A program made the translations under genes and the position numbers. From Thiobacillus denitrificans (lineage in GTDB: Bacteria > Pseudomonadota > Gammaproteobacteria > Burkholderiales > Thiobacillaceae): DNA of 64,000 nt. Location: positions 32,415-96,414 of the forward strand of contig NZ_LDUG01000019.1 in assembly GCF_001530125.1 (NCBI RefSeq), given 5' to 3'. Positions 63,250-64,000 of the stretch are shown piece after piece. The number at the start of each line of letters is the position of its first letter. Positions within the stretch are counted from its first letter, which is position 1. The notes beneath the pieces were generated by a model. The model was given only the letters and a program-made list of their open reading frames with translations, did not search any database and was not told the origin of the DNA.

Positions 63250-64000
63250 GACACCGCCCCGTCATGGCTGCGTGCCGCGCCGGAGAAATCGGTCAGCAGC
63301 TTGGCGACGAACTCGGGGTCGAGATCGCGCACGATGAAGACGAAACGGCTGCGGTGGTCGTCGTCCGGCCAGGCGTCGAGCCTCACCTCCGGATACAGCA
63401 CGTGCTGCACGCCATGCAGCACCACCGGCTGGGCTTCGTCCTGCAGGTTCACGATGGCCTTGAAGCGCAGCAGGTTTTCGGCGCGAAACGAGGTCAGCAT
63501 GGACAGCGCCGACTGCAGGCCGTAACGGTCGAGCGGGGCGTCGAGCACCACGGAAAATGCCTGGATGCGCGCGTCGTGCAAGGCAACGGCGGGCTTGCCG
63601 CCGAGCGTTCCGGCGCGGGCTGGCTGGTAGCGCTGCGGCTTGAGCCAGCGCGCCACTTCGAGCGAGCGGGTTTCGGCGTTCCACAGCCCCAGGTTCTGGA
63701 TCGCCGTGGGGTCGATCTCGCCCTGCGTCACCGTCACGATGTCGGCGGCAGGATTCAGCGTCGCCAGCCGTTCGCGCAGCGCGGCCACCGTTTCGGCGGG
63801 CGTGAGGTCGGTCTTGGTCAAGAGCAGTCGGTCGGCCACCGCCACTTGCTTCACTGCCTCGAAGTGCTGGTCCAGCTGGCCCATGCCGAACAGCGCGTCG
63901 ACCGTGGTGACCACGCCGTCGAGGCGGAAGCGCGCGCGCACCCAGTTGTCGTGCAGCAGGTTGTCGAGCACCGGCGCGGGGTCGGCGATGCCGGTGGTTT
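63246..64000 (-). CDS. G3E-family (CobW/COG0523) GTPase, 5' end outside the window
   Basis: The visible 251 residues start within the conserved [15 protein letters not shown] region. They show [12 protein letters not shown], the GTP-specific LLLTKTDL motif, and a C-terminal CobW_C domain ([16 protein letters not shown]). The Walker A and CXCC metal motif would lie beyond base 64000. COG0523 proteins act as metal chaperones, often zinc-responsive, in line with znu-type genes downstream. The stop overlaps the yidD start. Confidence 0.9.
   Translation of the reverse strand, partial: TTGIADPAPVLDNLLHDNWVRARFRLDGVVTTVDALFGMGQLDQHFEAVKQVAVADRLLLTKTDLTPAETVAALRERLATLNPAADIVTVTQGEIDPTAIQNLGLWNAETRSLEVARWLKPQRYQPARAGTLGGKPAVALHDARIQAFSVVLDAPLDRYGLQSALSMLTSFRAENLLRFKAIVNLQDEAQPVVLHGVQHVLYPEVRLDAWPDDDHRSRFVFIVRDLDPEFVAKLLTDFSGAARSHDGAVS

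Overview
The window is a gene-dense, high-GC chromosomal segment whose gene order (yqgE-ruvX-pyrR-pyrB, hemCDXY, pilGHIJ-pilL, hslVU, a yqiA/RNase II/TonB cluster) is typical of Betaproteobacteria. Several genes point to a sulfur-oxidising relative of Thiobacillus or Sulfuricella: a complete tetrathionate reductase locus (ttrSR, ttrBCA), three DUF302 domains including one fused to a dihaem cytochrome c, a stand-alone DsrS-like protein and fructose-1,6-bisphosphatase. The genus assignment is inference from gene content. No rRNA, tRNA, CRISPR array, prophage or transposase gene was seen.

Layout. 1-9.2 kb: pyrimidine genes, photolyase, two small hypothetical genes, fbp, then a yqiA/RNase II/TonB-family group. 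9.3-16.5 kb: a PAS-GGDEF-EAL protein, a nested palindromic repeat, mpl, and a hybrid kinase with its NarL-type regulator. 16.5-23.7 kb: a thioredoxin-like exported protein, hemCDXY, an exported DUF302 protein, a ferredoxin-type reductase and an epimerase. 23.7-32.5 kb: a mobile palindromic element, REP-like sequence, fxsA/cutA/dsbD, a DsrS-like gene, hemL-thiE-thiD, rubredoxin and an exported unknown. 32.7-42.2 kb: the Pil-Chp chemosensory operon (pilGHIJ and a 1980-residue pilL/chpA). 42.3-45.5 kb: a second copy of the mobile element and two conserved unknowns. 45.8-55.5 kb: the cytochrome-DUF302 / ttrSR / ttrABC region with an orphan ATP synthase epsilon gene. 55.7-59.6 kb: UPF0114, hslVU and a STAS protein. 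59.6-64 kb: a zinc-type cluster (znuBA, outer-membrane protein, yidD, G3E GTPase).

How it fits together. TtrS/TtrR should sense an oxidised sulfur compound, and TtrABC should reduce tetrathionate at the periplasmic face using quinol. The co-located dihaem cytochrome-DUF302 fusion and second DUF302 protein behind an unusually AT-rich promoter region are the best candidates here for a little-described extension of that system. The other notable result is a pair of 131-bp MITE-like elements, nearly identical and in opposite orientation, each flanked by a 4-bp YTAG duplication and each placed exactly at a gene's stop codon.
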